DNA from: Gaiellasilicea sp037721555
GTDB taxonomy: Bacteria; Actinomycetota; Thermoleophilia; Gaiellales; Gaiellaceae
Length of the DNA: 64,000 bases
Assembly: GCA_037721555.1 (NCBI GenBank)
Contig: JBBJOI010000001.1
Coordinates: 186,001 to 250,000, forward strand
Reading direction: 5' to 3'
Positions within the stretch are counted from its first letter, which is position 1. The number at the start of each line of letters is the position of its first letter. A program made the position numbers and the translations under genes. Shown here piece after piece: positions 43,527 through 51,785 of the stretch. The notes below the pieces were generated by a model. The model was not told the origin of the DNA and did no database searches. It was given only the letters and a program-made list of their open reading frames with translations.

Positions 43527-44099
43527 GTGGTCAATGAAGCACGCCTTGAACGTGTCGCATCGGGGCTGGCACCCGTCACGCCGGGATGGTTCATCGTCAA
43601 CACAGCTGACGCCGCCTGGGTCAACAACGTGTGGTCTGGCGGCGTCTGCATCTTCGAGTCCGACGACTTCGTGCTGCGAGGCCGACCCGATCTAACCGAG
43701 TACGTCAAGCCGAACGCCGGGTTCACGATCCGCGTCGTGCCGCCGGGACAACCAGCAGATCTCTACCACGCAGAGTCGGTCCAAGAGGACTTCCTCATCT
43801 TGATGGGCGAGTGTGTGCTCATCATCGAAGACCAGGAACGGCACCTGCGGGCTTGGGACTTCGTGCACTGCCCGCCGATGACCGCGCACACATTCGTCGC
43901 GACGGAAACAGGGCCATGCGTGATCCTCGCCGCGGGAAACCGGCGCGACGATCTTGAGCGGGTGTACCGCCGATCCGAGGTCGCGCTCCGCTACGACGCG
44001 GGACCTGATGTCGATACGACTGATCCTGAGCGCCGAGGGCGATGGGAGGTTCAGCGTCCAAACCACTGGGACGAACTCCCGTGGGCTGAACGGCCGTAG
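43527..44099 (+). CDS. Cupin-domain protein
   Basis: 190 residues from a GTG at 43527 with a good AGGAGG just upstream. A single cupin barrel: GFTIRVVPPGQPADLYHAES begins the first motif, QEDFLILMGECVLIIEDQERHLRAWDFVHCPPMTAHTFVATE carries the rest. The metal-binding His pattern is partly altered (YHAES, CPPMTAHTF). The C-terminus is rich in Arg/Trp. Cupins range from isomerases to dioxygenases; no specific role can be assigned. A terminator hairpin follows. Confidence 0.85.
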   Translation: MVNEARLERVASGLAPVTPGWFIVNTADAAWVNNVWSGGVCIFESDDFVLRGRPDLTEYVKPNAGFTIRVVPPGQPADLYHAESVQEDFLILMGECVLIIEDQERHLRAWDFVHCPPMTAHTFVATETGPCVILAAGNRRDDLERVYRRSEVALRYDAGPDVDTTDPERRGRWEVQRPNHWDELPWAERP

Positions 44100-44107
44100 C
44101 TCTCGCT

Positions 44108-44146
44108 GGTGCGCTGCGGTGTTCCGACGGAGTGCCGCAGCGCACC
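44108..44146 (+). terminator. 12-bp hairpin after the cupin gene
   Basis: GGTGCGCTGCGG (44108-44119) pairs perfectly with CCGCAGCGCACC (44135-44146) around a 15-nt loop, starting nine bases after the cupin stop. It is placed as an intrinsic-like terminator but lacks a U-tract. The following ~115 nt to 44263 show nothing. Confidence 0.65.
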
Positions 44147-44263
44147 AAATGAAGACAGGCCGAGCCCCTCGCCTGGGCCGCGTCCTCTCGCTTGAAAGAC
44201 GACGACCGTTCAGTGGCTCCAGGAGGGCTGCGTTCCCCGCTGGATGAGGAGCACCGGACGACC

Positions 44264-44449
44264 TCATCCAACCGCGACGCGGTAGATCGCCCCGCTCCGC
44301 TCGAATGCGACCGAGCGTCCGTCGGGGCGAAGGTCGGGCTCCGATGCTTGGAGCCCTCGTCGGGTTGCGGACGAGCCGACCCCGTCCGCACGTTGAAGAG
44401 CGCGATCGCTCCGGGGCGCTCGATCGCGTTGTCCATCCCCTCCCCACAC
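44264..44449 (-). pseudogene. TolB/PD40 beta-propeller C-terminal fragment
   Basis: The minus-strand frame ends LQASEPDLRPDGRSVAFERSGAIYRVAVG, which is a recognisable PD40 propeller repeat (family pattern SxPxxSPDGrxIaF). A preceding repeat (GAIALFNVRTGSAR) lies one frame away, so there is a frameshift and the rest of the protein is missing. Relatives are TolB-like or dipeptidyl-peptidase propeller proteins. Confidence 0.5.
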
Positions 44450-44490
44450 GAGCTTCAGCTAGAACGCGGAAGCTGCGTCGGCGGGTCGGC

Positions 44491-44874
44491 CTAGGCGCCT
44501 TCCTCGAGCACCGACAGGATATTTCCGGCTGGATCCTTGAACCAGGCGATGTTGGGGCCCTCACCCCTGCTCCGAGCGATGCCCTTCTCGTCCGTCTCGA
44601 TCTCGCCGCTGTAGTGCTCGAAGCGGACTCCCGCCTTCGTCAGCCCGTCGACGGCGGCGTCGATGTCCTCGACCGGAAAGTTGAGGACGGTGAAGCTCGC
44701 AGGAGCGTGATCGTCCTTCGGGTAGACGAACACCTCGCCGCCGCCGCCGAGGTGCAGCCCCAGGCCACCCATCTCCTCGGAGACGCTCAGCCCGAGTGTC
44801 TCGCCGTAGAACCTCTTCGCCGCTCCGATGTCATTCGCGGAGAAACCTGAGAACGCCTTCGTGTCCTTGAACAT
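44491..44874 (-). CDS. VOC-superfamily protein
   Basis: 127 residues from ATG 44874 (MFKDTKAFSGFSANDIGAAK) with GAGAGGAG upstream. Single glyoxalase-fold unit: GAAKRFYGETLGLSVSEEMG, FTVLNFPVEDIDAAVDGLTKAG and ending IAWFKDPAGNILSVLEEGA. The Glu near the end is a typical metal ligand position. It lies 19 nt behind the MFS exporter gene on the same strand, so the two are likely one transcript; together they could form a simple resistance unit, which is inference. Confidence 0.9.
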   Translation of the reverse strand: MFKDTKAFSGFSANDIGAAKRFYGETLGLSVSEEMGGLGLHLGGGGEVFVYPKDDHAPASFTVLNFPVEDIDAAVDGLTKAGVRFEHYSGEIETDEKGIARSRGEGPNIAWFKDPAGNILSVLEEGA

Positions 44875-44893
44875 CGTCTTGCTCCTCTCTCGA

Positions 44894-46357
44894 TCAGCTG
44901 GGTTCGGCGGCTGCGGGTGCGCCGCGCGGGTCGGTGCCTTCGTGTGCGGACGCGGGGGCGCCGGAGCGAAGCGCCAGGGCCCCCACCACCGCAGCGGCGG
45001 CGGCGAACACGGCGCCCACGACGAAGGCCACGTGGTAGCCCCCGGCAAGCGCAGCGAGCGAGCCGTCGCCCGAGGCGCGCAGGCTGTCCGTTCGTGAGGC
45101 GGCGAGACTCGCGAGCACGGCGAGACCGAGGGCGCCGCCCATCATGAACGAGGTGTTCACGATGCCCGAGGCCAGCCCTGCGTCATTCGGCTCGACATCG
45201 CTCATTGCCGCCAGGAGAATCGGGTTGAACGCGATGCCCGCGCCGAATCCGAGCAGAACCATGCTCGGGAGCACGTCGGTCACGAAGCTCCCGTCCACCG
45301 GCGCCCGCGCGAAGAGCAGGAGCCCCACCGCTGCGACCAGGAGGCCCATCGTCAGCGGGAGCTTGTTCCCGAAGCGCATGACGAGCCGTGCTGAGAGGCC
45401 GACGGAGAACACCGCCATGATCAGGTTGGCGGGCAGGAAGGCAAGCCCGACCTGCAGTGGGCTGTACTCGAGCACCAGTTGCAGATAGAGGGCGGAGAGG
45501 AAGAACCAGGCGAACATTGCCGCTGCCCAAAGAACGCCGACGACGTTCGCCGTCGCGACGTTGCGGAGACGGAAGAGCCCGAGCGGCATCAGGGGCGAGC
45601 CGGCTCTGGCCTCGATGCGGAGGAAGAGCGCCAGCAACACCGCCGCGGCGGCGAGCAGACCGAGCGTCTGACCGGACGTCCACCCCGTCTCGTTGCCGTT
45701 CACGATCGCGTAGACGGCAAGCATCAACGACGTCGTCACCGTCACTGCGCCGGCGACGTCGAGCCGCCCGTCGGCTGCCTCTCCGCCGCCGCCGGGAAGC
45801 AGGGCGAGGCTCAGAGCGATCACGACGCCACCGACCGGGATGTTGACGAGGAAGATCCAATGCCAGTTGAGGACGTCGGTCAGGATCCCACCGAGGAGCA
45901 CGCCGATGCTGCCGCCGCCGGCGGCGACGAAGCCGATCACGCCCATTGCCTTCGCGCGCTCGGCCGGCTCCGTGAACAGAGTCATGATCAGCGACAGCGC
46001 AACCACAGCGACTACCGCGCCGCCGAGCCCTTGTACCGCCCGTGCACCGACGAGGAACTCCTGCGAGGACGCGAGGCCGCAGGCAAGCGATGCCGCGGTG
46101 AAGAGCGAGATCCCGGCGAGGAACAACCGCCGCTGCCCGTAGAGGTCACCGAGCCGCCCGCCCAGGAGCAGGAAGCCGCCGAAGGTGAGGAGATAGGCGT
46201 TGACGACCCACGCGAGCGAGGTCTCCGAGAACCCGAGATCCTCCCGGATCGACGGCAGCGCGACGTTCACGATCGTCGTGTCGAGGACGATCATCAGATC
46301 GCCCAGGCACAGGACGAGCAGCGCCAGCCAGCGCGTGCGGTTGTCCAGAGTCTTCAT
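44894..46357 (-). CDS. MFS exporter, DHA2 (EmrB/QacA) family
   Basis: 487 residues from ATG 46357, preceded by AAGGAGGGG. About fourteen membrane segments. DHA2 motifs: LDTTIVNVALPSIREDLG in helix 1, GGRLGDLYGQRRLFLAG (motif A) after helix 2, and VLLGGILTDVLNWHWIFLVNIPVG (motif C area). Such proton antiporters export drugs and other amphiphilic compounds. An N-terminal GDLMIVLDTT contains the D1 Asp. Followed by a VOC gene. Confidence 0.94.
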   Translation of the reverse strand: MKTLDNRTRWLALLVLCLGDLMIVLDTTIVNVALPSIREDLGFSETSLAWVVNAYLLTFGGFLLLGGRLGDLYGQRRLFLAGISLFTAASLACGLASSQEFLVGARAVQGLGGAVVAVVALSLIMTLFTEPAERAKAMGVIGFVAAGGGSIGVLLGGILTDVLNWHWIFLVNIPVGGVVIALSLALLPGGGGEAADGRLDVAGAVTVTTSLMLAVYAIVNGNETGWTSGQTLGLLAAAAVLLALFLRIEARAGSPLMPLGLFRLRNVATANVVGVLWAAAMFAWFFLSALYLQLVLEYSPLQVGLAFLPANLIMAVFSVGLSARLVMRFGNKLPLTMGLLVAAVGLLLFARAPVDGSFVTDVLPSMVLLGFGAGIAFNPILLAAMSDVEPNDAGLASGIVNTSFMMGGALGLAVLASLAASRTDSLRASGDGSLAALAGGYHVAFVVGAVFAAAAAVVGALALRSGAPASAHEGTDPRGAPAAAEPS

Positions 46358-46470
46358 CCCTTCCCCTCCTTGCGTTCTCATCGGTTTGGTGGGTGTAGAC
46401 CGGCCCGCGGTGGAGAACTCATCGGTCGCCGTGTCGATGAGTTTCGCTCCTTGCTGCGGTCTACCTCGAG

Positions 46471-46794
46471 ATGGTCTCGCCACCGCCGACCGCGATCGCG
46501 TTCGCGATCTACGGTCCGATTTCCCGGACGGATCTGGCCGGTCTCTGCGAGCGTGTCTGCACGCTGCTGGCCGAGAGAGGACCCGCCGTCGCGCACTGTG
46601 ACGTGAGCCGTGTCGGCGTCGACGCGGTCACGGTCGAGGCACTAGCACGGCTCCAGGTCGCGGCACGGCGGCATGGCTGCCAGGTGCACTTGCGACGGGC
46701 GTCGAGCCACCTGCTCGAGCTCGTCACCTTCATGGGCTTGCGCAATGTCCTGCCGAACGAGATGCTTGATCGGAAATTCACGCCGGCCGGATGA
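46471..46794 (+). CDS. STAS-domain (anti-anti-sigma-like) protein
   Basis: 107 residues. The STAS fold is seen in FAIYGPISRTDLAGLCERVCTLL, then HCDVSRVGVDAVTVEALARLQVAARRHG, and LRRASSHLLELVTFMGL. The D-x-S phospho-site region reads DVSRVGVDAVTVE, where the usual Ser/Thr position after DLSxVxxxDSxG is Val-Thr, so phosphorylation control is uncertain. It is divergent from the MFS gene and 0.7 kb from the ECF sigma factor; a regulatory link is possible but unproven. Confidence 0.82.
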   Translation: MVSPPPTAIAFAIYGPISRTDLAGLCERVCTLLAERGPAVAHCDVSRVGVDAVTVEALARLQVAARRHGCQVHLRRASSHLLELVTFMGLRNVLPNEMLDRKFTPAG

Positions 46795-47016
46795 CGCCCG
46801 ACCTCGCCGTCGAGACTCCGTGTGAAAGCCTCGATCGCCGCACACGCCGGCTGAAACCGCCCTCTGCGGACTGGACTCGCGAGCCGCCGAGGACGAGAGC
46901 ATCAGGATCACACCGGAGCCTTGGGCGGTCATGCGCCGCGCGGCCGCGGTGGCGGTGAGGAAGTGCGTGCACATGGCCTGCGTCACGGGGCGCGTGAAGT
47001 CGTCCGGCGCCAGCAT
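46795..47016 (-). pseudogene. Short-chain dehydrogenase internal fragment
   Basis: The minus-strand frame reads FTRPVTQAMCTHFLTATAAA, then GSGVILMLSSSAARES, the beta-4/beta-5 part of an SDR with the catalytic Ser. Then homology moves one frame to PACAAIEAFTRSLDGEVGRH. The Tyr-x-x-x-Lys is replaced (family SxxxAAIEAFTR type), the Rossmann N-terminus and C-terminus are missing and there is a frameshift. A relic left by deletion. Confidence 0.7.
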
Positions 47017-47040
47017 CTCGATCCTCCTGGCGAACGTGCT

Positions 47041-47448
47041 CTAGGTGCTGATGCTGGAGGTGCCGCCCCAGTCCTCGGGTGCGACGTCGGCGATCGACTG
47101 CGAGAACGACCAGCGGTGGCCGGCGAGGTCCTCGGCCGTGTACTGCCTCTCGCCGTAGGGGCAGTCGGTCGGTGGCTGCAGGATCCGCGCTCCATGCTGC
47201 CGGGCGTGCTCGTAGTGGCTATCCGCAGCTTCGACGCGAACCAGCACCGAGTGACTGACCGGGCCTCCTCGATGCTCGGTCAAGGCGACGGCCCCGTCGC
47301 CGATGGCGAGCTGAGCGCGGTGGCTTCCTGCTCGCCAGCGCTCCGTCAAGCCGAAGGCCTCGCGGAGCCATTGAATCGCCTCGACCACGTCGTCGTAGGC
47401 CAGCTCGGGAATGACCGCGCACGCCGGCATGGAACGATTCGCCAGCAT
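47041..47448 (-). CDS. VOC-superfamily protein downstream of an ECF sigma factor
   Basis: 135 residues from ATG 47448. PELAYDDVVEAIQWLREAFGL and VLVRVEAADSHYEHARQHGARI, ending TAEDLAGHRWSFSQSIADVAPEDWG, are typical of glyoxalase-fold proteins often found with ECF sigma genes. It follows the sigma gene by 8 nt on the same strand and is probably co-transcribed. Function unknown; likely small-molecule binding. Confidence 0.88.
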   Translation of the reverse strand: MLANRSMPACAVIPELAYDDVVEAIQWLREAFGLTERWRAGSHRAQLAIGDGAVALTEHRGGPVSHSVLVRVEAADSHYEHARQHGARILQPPTDCPYGERQYTAEDLAGHRWSFSQSIADVAPEDWGGTSSIST

Positions 47449-47456
47449 CTCTCTCG

Positions 47457-48461
47457 CTACGCCTCGAGTCGCGGCGGCAAGCCGAAGAGCGGGAACACCT
47501 TCTCGGTGTCGAGGAAGAACGTGAACTCGACGACCTTCCCCTCCGAGATCTCGAGCACCTGGAGCGCCCACGGCTCGTAGCCCTCGCCCGAGGCGCTCGG
47601 CTTGTACTGCCCGAACGCCGGCGCGCCGTTTGCCGCCACCGTGGGAATCACCCGAGAGCCACGGCAGCTGGCACCCGGCCCGACCCACCACTGAAGGATG
47701 TCGTCCCGGCCGCTCAGCCACAGGTCGTACGGAGGCATCGACTGCGTCGCGTCCTCGTGGATCAGCGCCGTCAGCGCGTCCATGTCGTAACGCTCGAACG
47801 CCTCGACATAGCGCTGGAGGAGCGCGCGACTCGTCTCGTCCAGCTGCGGCGATGCATCCGTCTTGCTCATGTCGCTCGAGGCCAGGCCGGCACGCGCCCG
47901 CTGCAGAGCGCTGTTCACCGACGCAACGCTCGTCTCGAGGAGCTCCGCGACTTCTGTCGCCTTCCAGCGCAGAACCTCGCAGAGAATGAGAACGGCGCGC
48001 TGGCGCGGCGGCAGGTGTTGCAGGGCTGCGACGAACGCAAGCCTGATCGTCTCGCGAGCTTCGGCGACCCCCGCCGGATCTCCCTCCGGCACGACGAGGC
48101 CGTCCGGCACCGGTTGGAGCCACGTCGCCTCCGGAAGCATGCGCAGATTGGACTCGATCGGAGCCTGCGCCGGACCGAGGTCGATCGGAAGGGAGCGCTT
48201 CTGGCGCCCGCTCAGCATGTCCAGGCACACGTTCGTCGCGATCCGGTAGAGCCACGTCCGCAGCGCAGCGCGGGCCTCGAAGCTGTCGAAGCTGCGCCAC
48301 GCTCGGACAAGCGTGTCCTGGACGGCGTCTTCCGCCTCGAACGGAGACCCGAGCATCCGGTAGCAGTAGGCCGTCAGCTCCTGCCGATGCTGCTCGAGGC
48401 GCGCACCGACATCGCCGGAGGCGGACCTCACAGACAGCGACGAATCCTGCACGACCCTCAT
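47457..48461 (-). CDS. ECF RNA polymerase sigma factor with C-terminal SnoaL-like domain
   Basis: 334 residues from ATG 48461. Sigma region 2 (LTAYCYRMLGSPFEAEDAVQDTLVRAWRSFDSF) and region 4 (ALQHLPPRQRAVLILCEVLRWKATEVAELL) are clear. From ~215 a SnoaL/NTF2-like domain follows (RYVEAFERYDMDALTALIHEDA, then EFTFFLDTEKVFPLFGLP), as in SigG/ECF41-ECF56-like factors that have no separate anti-sigma and are controlled by the extension. ATG codons upstream exist but lack homology. It is probably autoregulated and co-expresses the VOC gene behind it. Confidence 0.93.
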   Translation of the reverse strand: MRVVQDSSLSVRSASGDVGARLEQHRQELTAYCYRMLGSPFEAEDAVQDTLVRAWRSFDSFEARAALRTWLYRIATNVCLDMLSGRQKRSLPIDLGPAQAPIESNLRMLPEATWLQPVPDGLVVPEGDPAGVAEARETIRLAFVAALQHLPPRQRAVLILCEVLRWKATEVAELLETSVASVNSALQRARAGLASSDMSKTDASPQLDETSRALLQRYVEAFERYDMDALTALIHEDATQSMPPYDLWLSGRDDILQWWVGPGASCRGSRVIPTVAANGAPAFGQYKPSASGEGYEPWALQVLEISEGKVVEFTFFLDTEKVFPLFGLPPRLEA

Positions 48462-48700
48462 GGTAAGCGCTCGCCCCGAAACGCCAAGACAGCGGCTGCT
48501 GAGCAGCGCTCCCAGGCAACCCGAGGCCACCGCCGGCCTCGCCGCCCGCTTCTCAGCGGAGCGCTGCATGGCGTCTCTGACCACCGGCTGATCTCCGAAC
48601 ACCGGAATGACAGCGACCCGGCGGGCGTTGGAGTGCTCGAGCCGGCAGTTGGGGCCGCGCGGCACCGATCAGTCAGACCGATCGATCAGGAGGAGAAGCC

Positions 48701-48988
48701 ATGGCACGTGCATCGTGGAACGGAACGACGATCGCCGAGAGCGACGACACGGTCGTCGTCGAGGGCAACCACTACTTCCCGCTCGAGGCCGTCAAGCGGG
48801 AGCACCTGCGAGCGAGCGAGAAACACACCACCTGCCCTTGGAAGGGCGAGGCGAGCTACCTCTCGCTCGAGGTCGACGGTCAGGAGAATCCGGACGCTGC
48901 CTGGTACTACCCCGAGCCGAAGTCCGCCGCCGCCGAACTCAAGGATCGCGTCGCCTTCTGGCGCGGCGTTGAGGTCGAGTCGGGCTAA
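48701..48988 (+). CDS. DUF427 family protein
   Basis: 95 residues. The family core is complete: NGTTIAESDDTVVVEGNHYFP, HTTCPWKGEASYLSL and AAWYYPEPKSAAAELKDRVAFW. AGGAGGAG stands five bases before the ATG, one of the best ribosome-binding sites in the window. DUF427 proteins are small beta-rich proteins of unknown function. It is divergent from the sigma gene; the 239 nt between them are non-coding. Confidence 0.93.
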   Translation: MARASWNGTTIAESDDTVVVEGNHYFPLEAVKREHLRASEKHTTCPWKGEASYLSLEVDGQENPDAAWYYPEPKSAAAELKDRVAFWRGVEVESG

Positions 48989-49455
48989 CTCCCGCCGTCA
49001 GCGAGCTCGACGTGGCGCACGGGAATGGCGGACGTCTCAAGGGCGGCGGCCACGGTCTCGTCTTCGAGCCAGCTCGAGCTCTCGCCGGATCGCGTCACGA
49101 CGACGATCTCGTCCGCAGCGAAGTTGCGGAGTGCGTCCGCGACGGCCTGCGCTGCATCCGTGTCGTGACTCGTGCGGTCGATCTCGACCGACGAAGCCTC
49201 GACCGCGTCGGCGGCGTCGCTGGCGGCCTGACGAGCTTCGGCGCGCGCGTCGTCCTCGTCGTTCGTCAGCCAGCCGAGCTTCGAGACCTCCGTTGCGGGC
49301 GCGACGATCCGCACGTTCGCATCGTCTGCACCAACGGCGGTGCGCAACTCCTCGGTCAACTCACCCTGTCCGGCAGCCACAGTGGTGACGAGTAGGACGT
49401 TCTTCACGAGGTCCCGCTTGCCCCGGTCGGGCGAGACCAAAACGCCGAACGCCAC
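48985..49455 (-). CDS. Universal-stress/Rossmann-like hypothetical protein
   Basis: 156 residues in the longest form. KNVLLVTTVAAGQGELTEEL near the start and ADALRNFAADEIVVVTRSGE near the end suggest an alpha/beta nucleotide-binding-type fold; the centre is acidic and helical (DEDDARAEARQAASDAADAV). A GTG at 49410 (VKNVLLV) may be the real start. It overlaps the DUF427 stop by 4 nt from the opposite strand. No firm family. Confidence 0.6.
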   Translation of the reverse strand: MAFGVLVSPDRGKRDLVKNVLLVTTVAAGQGELTEELRTAVGADDANVRIVAPATEVSKLGWLTNDEDDARAEARQAASDAADAVEASSVEIDRTSHDTDAAQAVADALRNFAADEIVVVTRSGESSSWLEDETVAAALETSAIPVRHVELADGGS

Positions 49456-49568
49456 GAGCAGTTCGCCCCAAGGTCCGCATTTTCACCTCCAGCTCACAGG
49501 CGCGTAACCCATCTCCCGGCCGGTGTGGGTCAGGCTCGCTCCGACCTGTGATCGATCGGGAGGGACTG

Positions 49569-50711
49569 ATGAAGTTGACACGTACGAGCAAGCTGCGTTG
49601 GGCCGCAGTCGCCGCGGTGCTGATGGCTGTCGCGGCCGCCGCGGCCGCCACCCAGAGCCAGGCGAGCGGCACGCGCGACGATGGTCGCCGGCGGGGCGAG
49701 CCGATCGTGATCGCGCATCGCGGCGCGAGCGGCGATCGCCCCGAGCACACGCTCGCCGCTTACGAGCACGCGGCCGATCTGGGGGCCGACTACATCGAGC
49801 CGGATCTCGTGTCGACGAAGGACGGCATCCTCGTTGCCCGCCACGAGAACGAGATCAGCGGCACGACGGATGTCGCCGAGCGCCCCCAGTTCACCGCGCG
49901 CAGGACGACGAAGCTGATCGACGGAGTCTCGACTACCGGCTGGTTCACGGAGGACTTCACGCTCGCCGAGCTCAAGACCCTGCGCGCGAAGGAGCGGATT
50001 CCCCTGATCCGGCCCCAGAACACGGCGTTCGACGGCCTCTACGACGTGCCGACACTGCAAGAGGTGATCGACCTCGCCAAGCGCAAGGTCGTCGGTATCT
50101 ATCCGGAGACGAAGCACCCGACCTACTTCGACTCGATCGGGCTCTCATTGGAGGAGCCGCTCATCGCGACGCTGAAGCGCAACGGCTGGGACGGCTGGCG
50201 CGCGCCCGTCTACATCCAGTCCTTCGAGGTCGCGAACCTGAAGGAGCTCGACGGGATGACGAGCGTGCCACTCGTCCAGCTGTTGAACGCATCCGGGCAG
50301 CCGTACGACTTCACGGTTGCCGGCGATCGACGGACGTACGCCGACCTCGCCACACCAACCGGGCTCGCTGAGGTGGCGCAGTACGCCGAGGGCGTCGGAG
50401 TGAACAAGAACCTGATCGTGCCGCGCGATTCAGCCAACCGCCTGCTTCCGCCGACCTCACTCGTCGGCGATGCGCACGCGGCCGGCCTGATCGTGCATGC
50501 GTGGACGTTCCGGAACGAGAACGAGTTCCTGGCGGCGGACCACCGCCGCGGGAACCCGGCGAGCCCCGTCTACCGGCTGGCGATGGGCGATGCCGCCGCC
50601 GAGTACCGGCTCTTCTTCGGCCTGGGCATCGACGGGCTCTTCAGCGACAACACCGACACGGCCGTCGCCGCGCGAGAGCGGCGCTCGGCCGGCGGCCGCT
50701 TCGGCGGCTGA
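49569..50711 (+). CDS. Secreted glycerophosphodiester phosphodiesterase (GlpQ-like)
   Basis: 380 residues from ATG 49569 with GGGAGG upstream and a signal peptide (LRWAAVAAVLMAVAAAAAA). Catalytic GDPD signature: IVIAHRGASGDRPEHTLAAY (first His and Arg), ADYIEPDLVSTKDGILVARHE (Glu, Asp, second His), with later VGIYPETKHPTYF and a terminal GIDGLFSDNTD. It hydrolyses glycerophosphodiesters to glycerol-3-phosphate and an alcohol outside the cell. A GlpQ-type insertion is present, so it is full length. Confidence 0.93.
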   Translation: MKLTRTSKLRWAAVAAVLMAVAAAAAATQSQASGTRDDGRRRGEPIVIAHRGASGDRPEHTLAAYEHAADLGADYIEPDLVSTKDGILVARHENEISGTTDVAERPQFTARRTTKLIDGVSTTGWFTEDFTLAELKTLRAKERIPLIRPQNTAFDGLYDVPTLQEVIDLAKRKVVGIYPETKHPTYFDSIGLSLEEPLIATLKRNGWDGWRAPVYIQSFEVANLKELDGMTSVPLVQLLNASGQPYDFTVAGDRRTYADLATPTGLAEVAQYAEGVGVNKNLIVPRDSANRLLPPTSLVGDAHAAGLIVHAWTFRNENEFLAADHRRGNPASPVYRLAMGDAAAEYRLFFGLGIDGLFSDNTDTAVAARERRSAGGRFGG

Positions 50712-50722
50712 GCGAGAGGTTC

Positions 50723-50758
50723 GGGGAGGGGTTTCGGCTCGTGCGCGGCCCCCTCCCC
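50723..50758 (+). terminator. Hairpin after the GDPD gene
   Basis: GGGGAGGGG (50723-50731) pairs with CCCCTCCCC (50750-50758) across an 18-nt loop, 11 nt after the stop. A second hairpin, GGGAGGTG (50864-50871) with CACCTCCC (50875-50882), lies 106 nt on. The remainder of 50759-51095 has no supportable gene. Confidence 0.55.
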
Positions 50759-51095
50759 TGGCCCGTGCTCCTCCCGCTCCGCAGCAGACGCACGGTTCAC
50801 GTTGGGCATCCCCACGCCGATGGCGGAGACTGCGATCTGGGGCGAGAGTGTGGGGCGCGCCCAGGGAGGTGCGGCACCTCCCAAACACGATCGCGAACCT
50901 CGAGTGCCCGTGGGGGACGGGTGACTCGGGCGGCAACGGCCGCGGGGCGCGCCCACAGATTCAACGATACGCGCTCCGGTCCAGTTACGCCCGAACCGCC
51001 GAGGTCACACCTTCGCCTGAGACCCGCTCCGGGTGCAGGCGCATCCGGGTCGAGCGTGGGAACAGACGGAGACTCGCTCGCCGCGACAGCGAGCG

Positions 51096-51785
51096 TCATC
51101 CCGACGCGAGCTTGTAGCCCACCTCTCGCACGGTGACGATCCGTTGCGGGCTCGCCGGATCGGTCTCGATCTTCTGGCGGAGATTGTAGATGTGGACGTC
51201 GCAGGCCCGAGCATCACCGACGTATGTTGTCTCCCAGAGGTGCTCCATGATCTGCGCGCGCGACAGGACTTGCTCTGGCCGCTCGGCGAGGAAGTCGAGG
51301 AGCTTGAACTCGGACGGCGTCAGCGGGACGGGCTTGCCGTCGATCTCGACCCGGTGGCGGGCGAGATCGATCGTGAGCGCCCCGATGGAGCGGATCCCCA
51401 CCCCAGCGGCGGAACGCTCGAAGTCGCGCCGGCGCAGGATCGCGTGCACGCGGCTGACGACCTCCGCTACGGAAAAGGGCTTCGTGACGTAGTCGTCGGC
51501 GCCCAACTCGAGGCCGAGGACACGATCGAGCTCGGAGTCCTTGGCAGTCAGCATCAGGATCGGGACGATGCTGTCGCTGCGGAGGCGCCGGCAGACCTCG
51601 GTGCCCGAGAGTCGCGGCATCATGACGTCGAGCAGCACGACGTCGTAGCTCTCGCTCCTCGCGGCCTGCAGCGCCGATTCACCGTCGGTGACGGCATCCA
51701 CGTCGAACCCCTCGGCGGTAAGCGCGTAGACGACGGCGTCGAGGATGTCCTGCTCGTCGTCGGCGATCAGGATCCGGCCGGTCAT
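51096..51785 (-). CDS. OmpR-family response regulator
   Basis: 229 residues. Receiver domain: acidic pair Asp10/Glu11, phospho-acceptor Asp53 in LLDVMMPRLSG, and Lys102 in DYVTKPFS. A C-terminal winged helix follows (LTPSEFKLLDFLAERPEQVL, then VHIYNLRQKIETDPASPQRI). It is translated from an ATG directly abutting the stop of the histidine kinase gene. Targets unknown; the divergent run starting at 53708 is the nearest candidate. Confidence 0.95.
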   Translation of the reverse strand: MTGRILIADDEQDILDAVVYALTAEGFDVDAVTDGESALQAARSESYDVVLLDVMMPRLSGTEVCRRLRSDSIVPILMLTAKDSELDRVLGLELGADDYVTKPFSVAEVVSRVHAILRRRDFERSAAGVGIRSIGALTIDLARHRVEIDGKPVPLTPSEFKLLDFLAERPEQVLSRAQIMEHLWETTYVGDARACDVHIYNLRQKIETDPASPQRIVTVREVGYKLASG

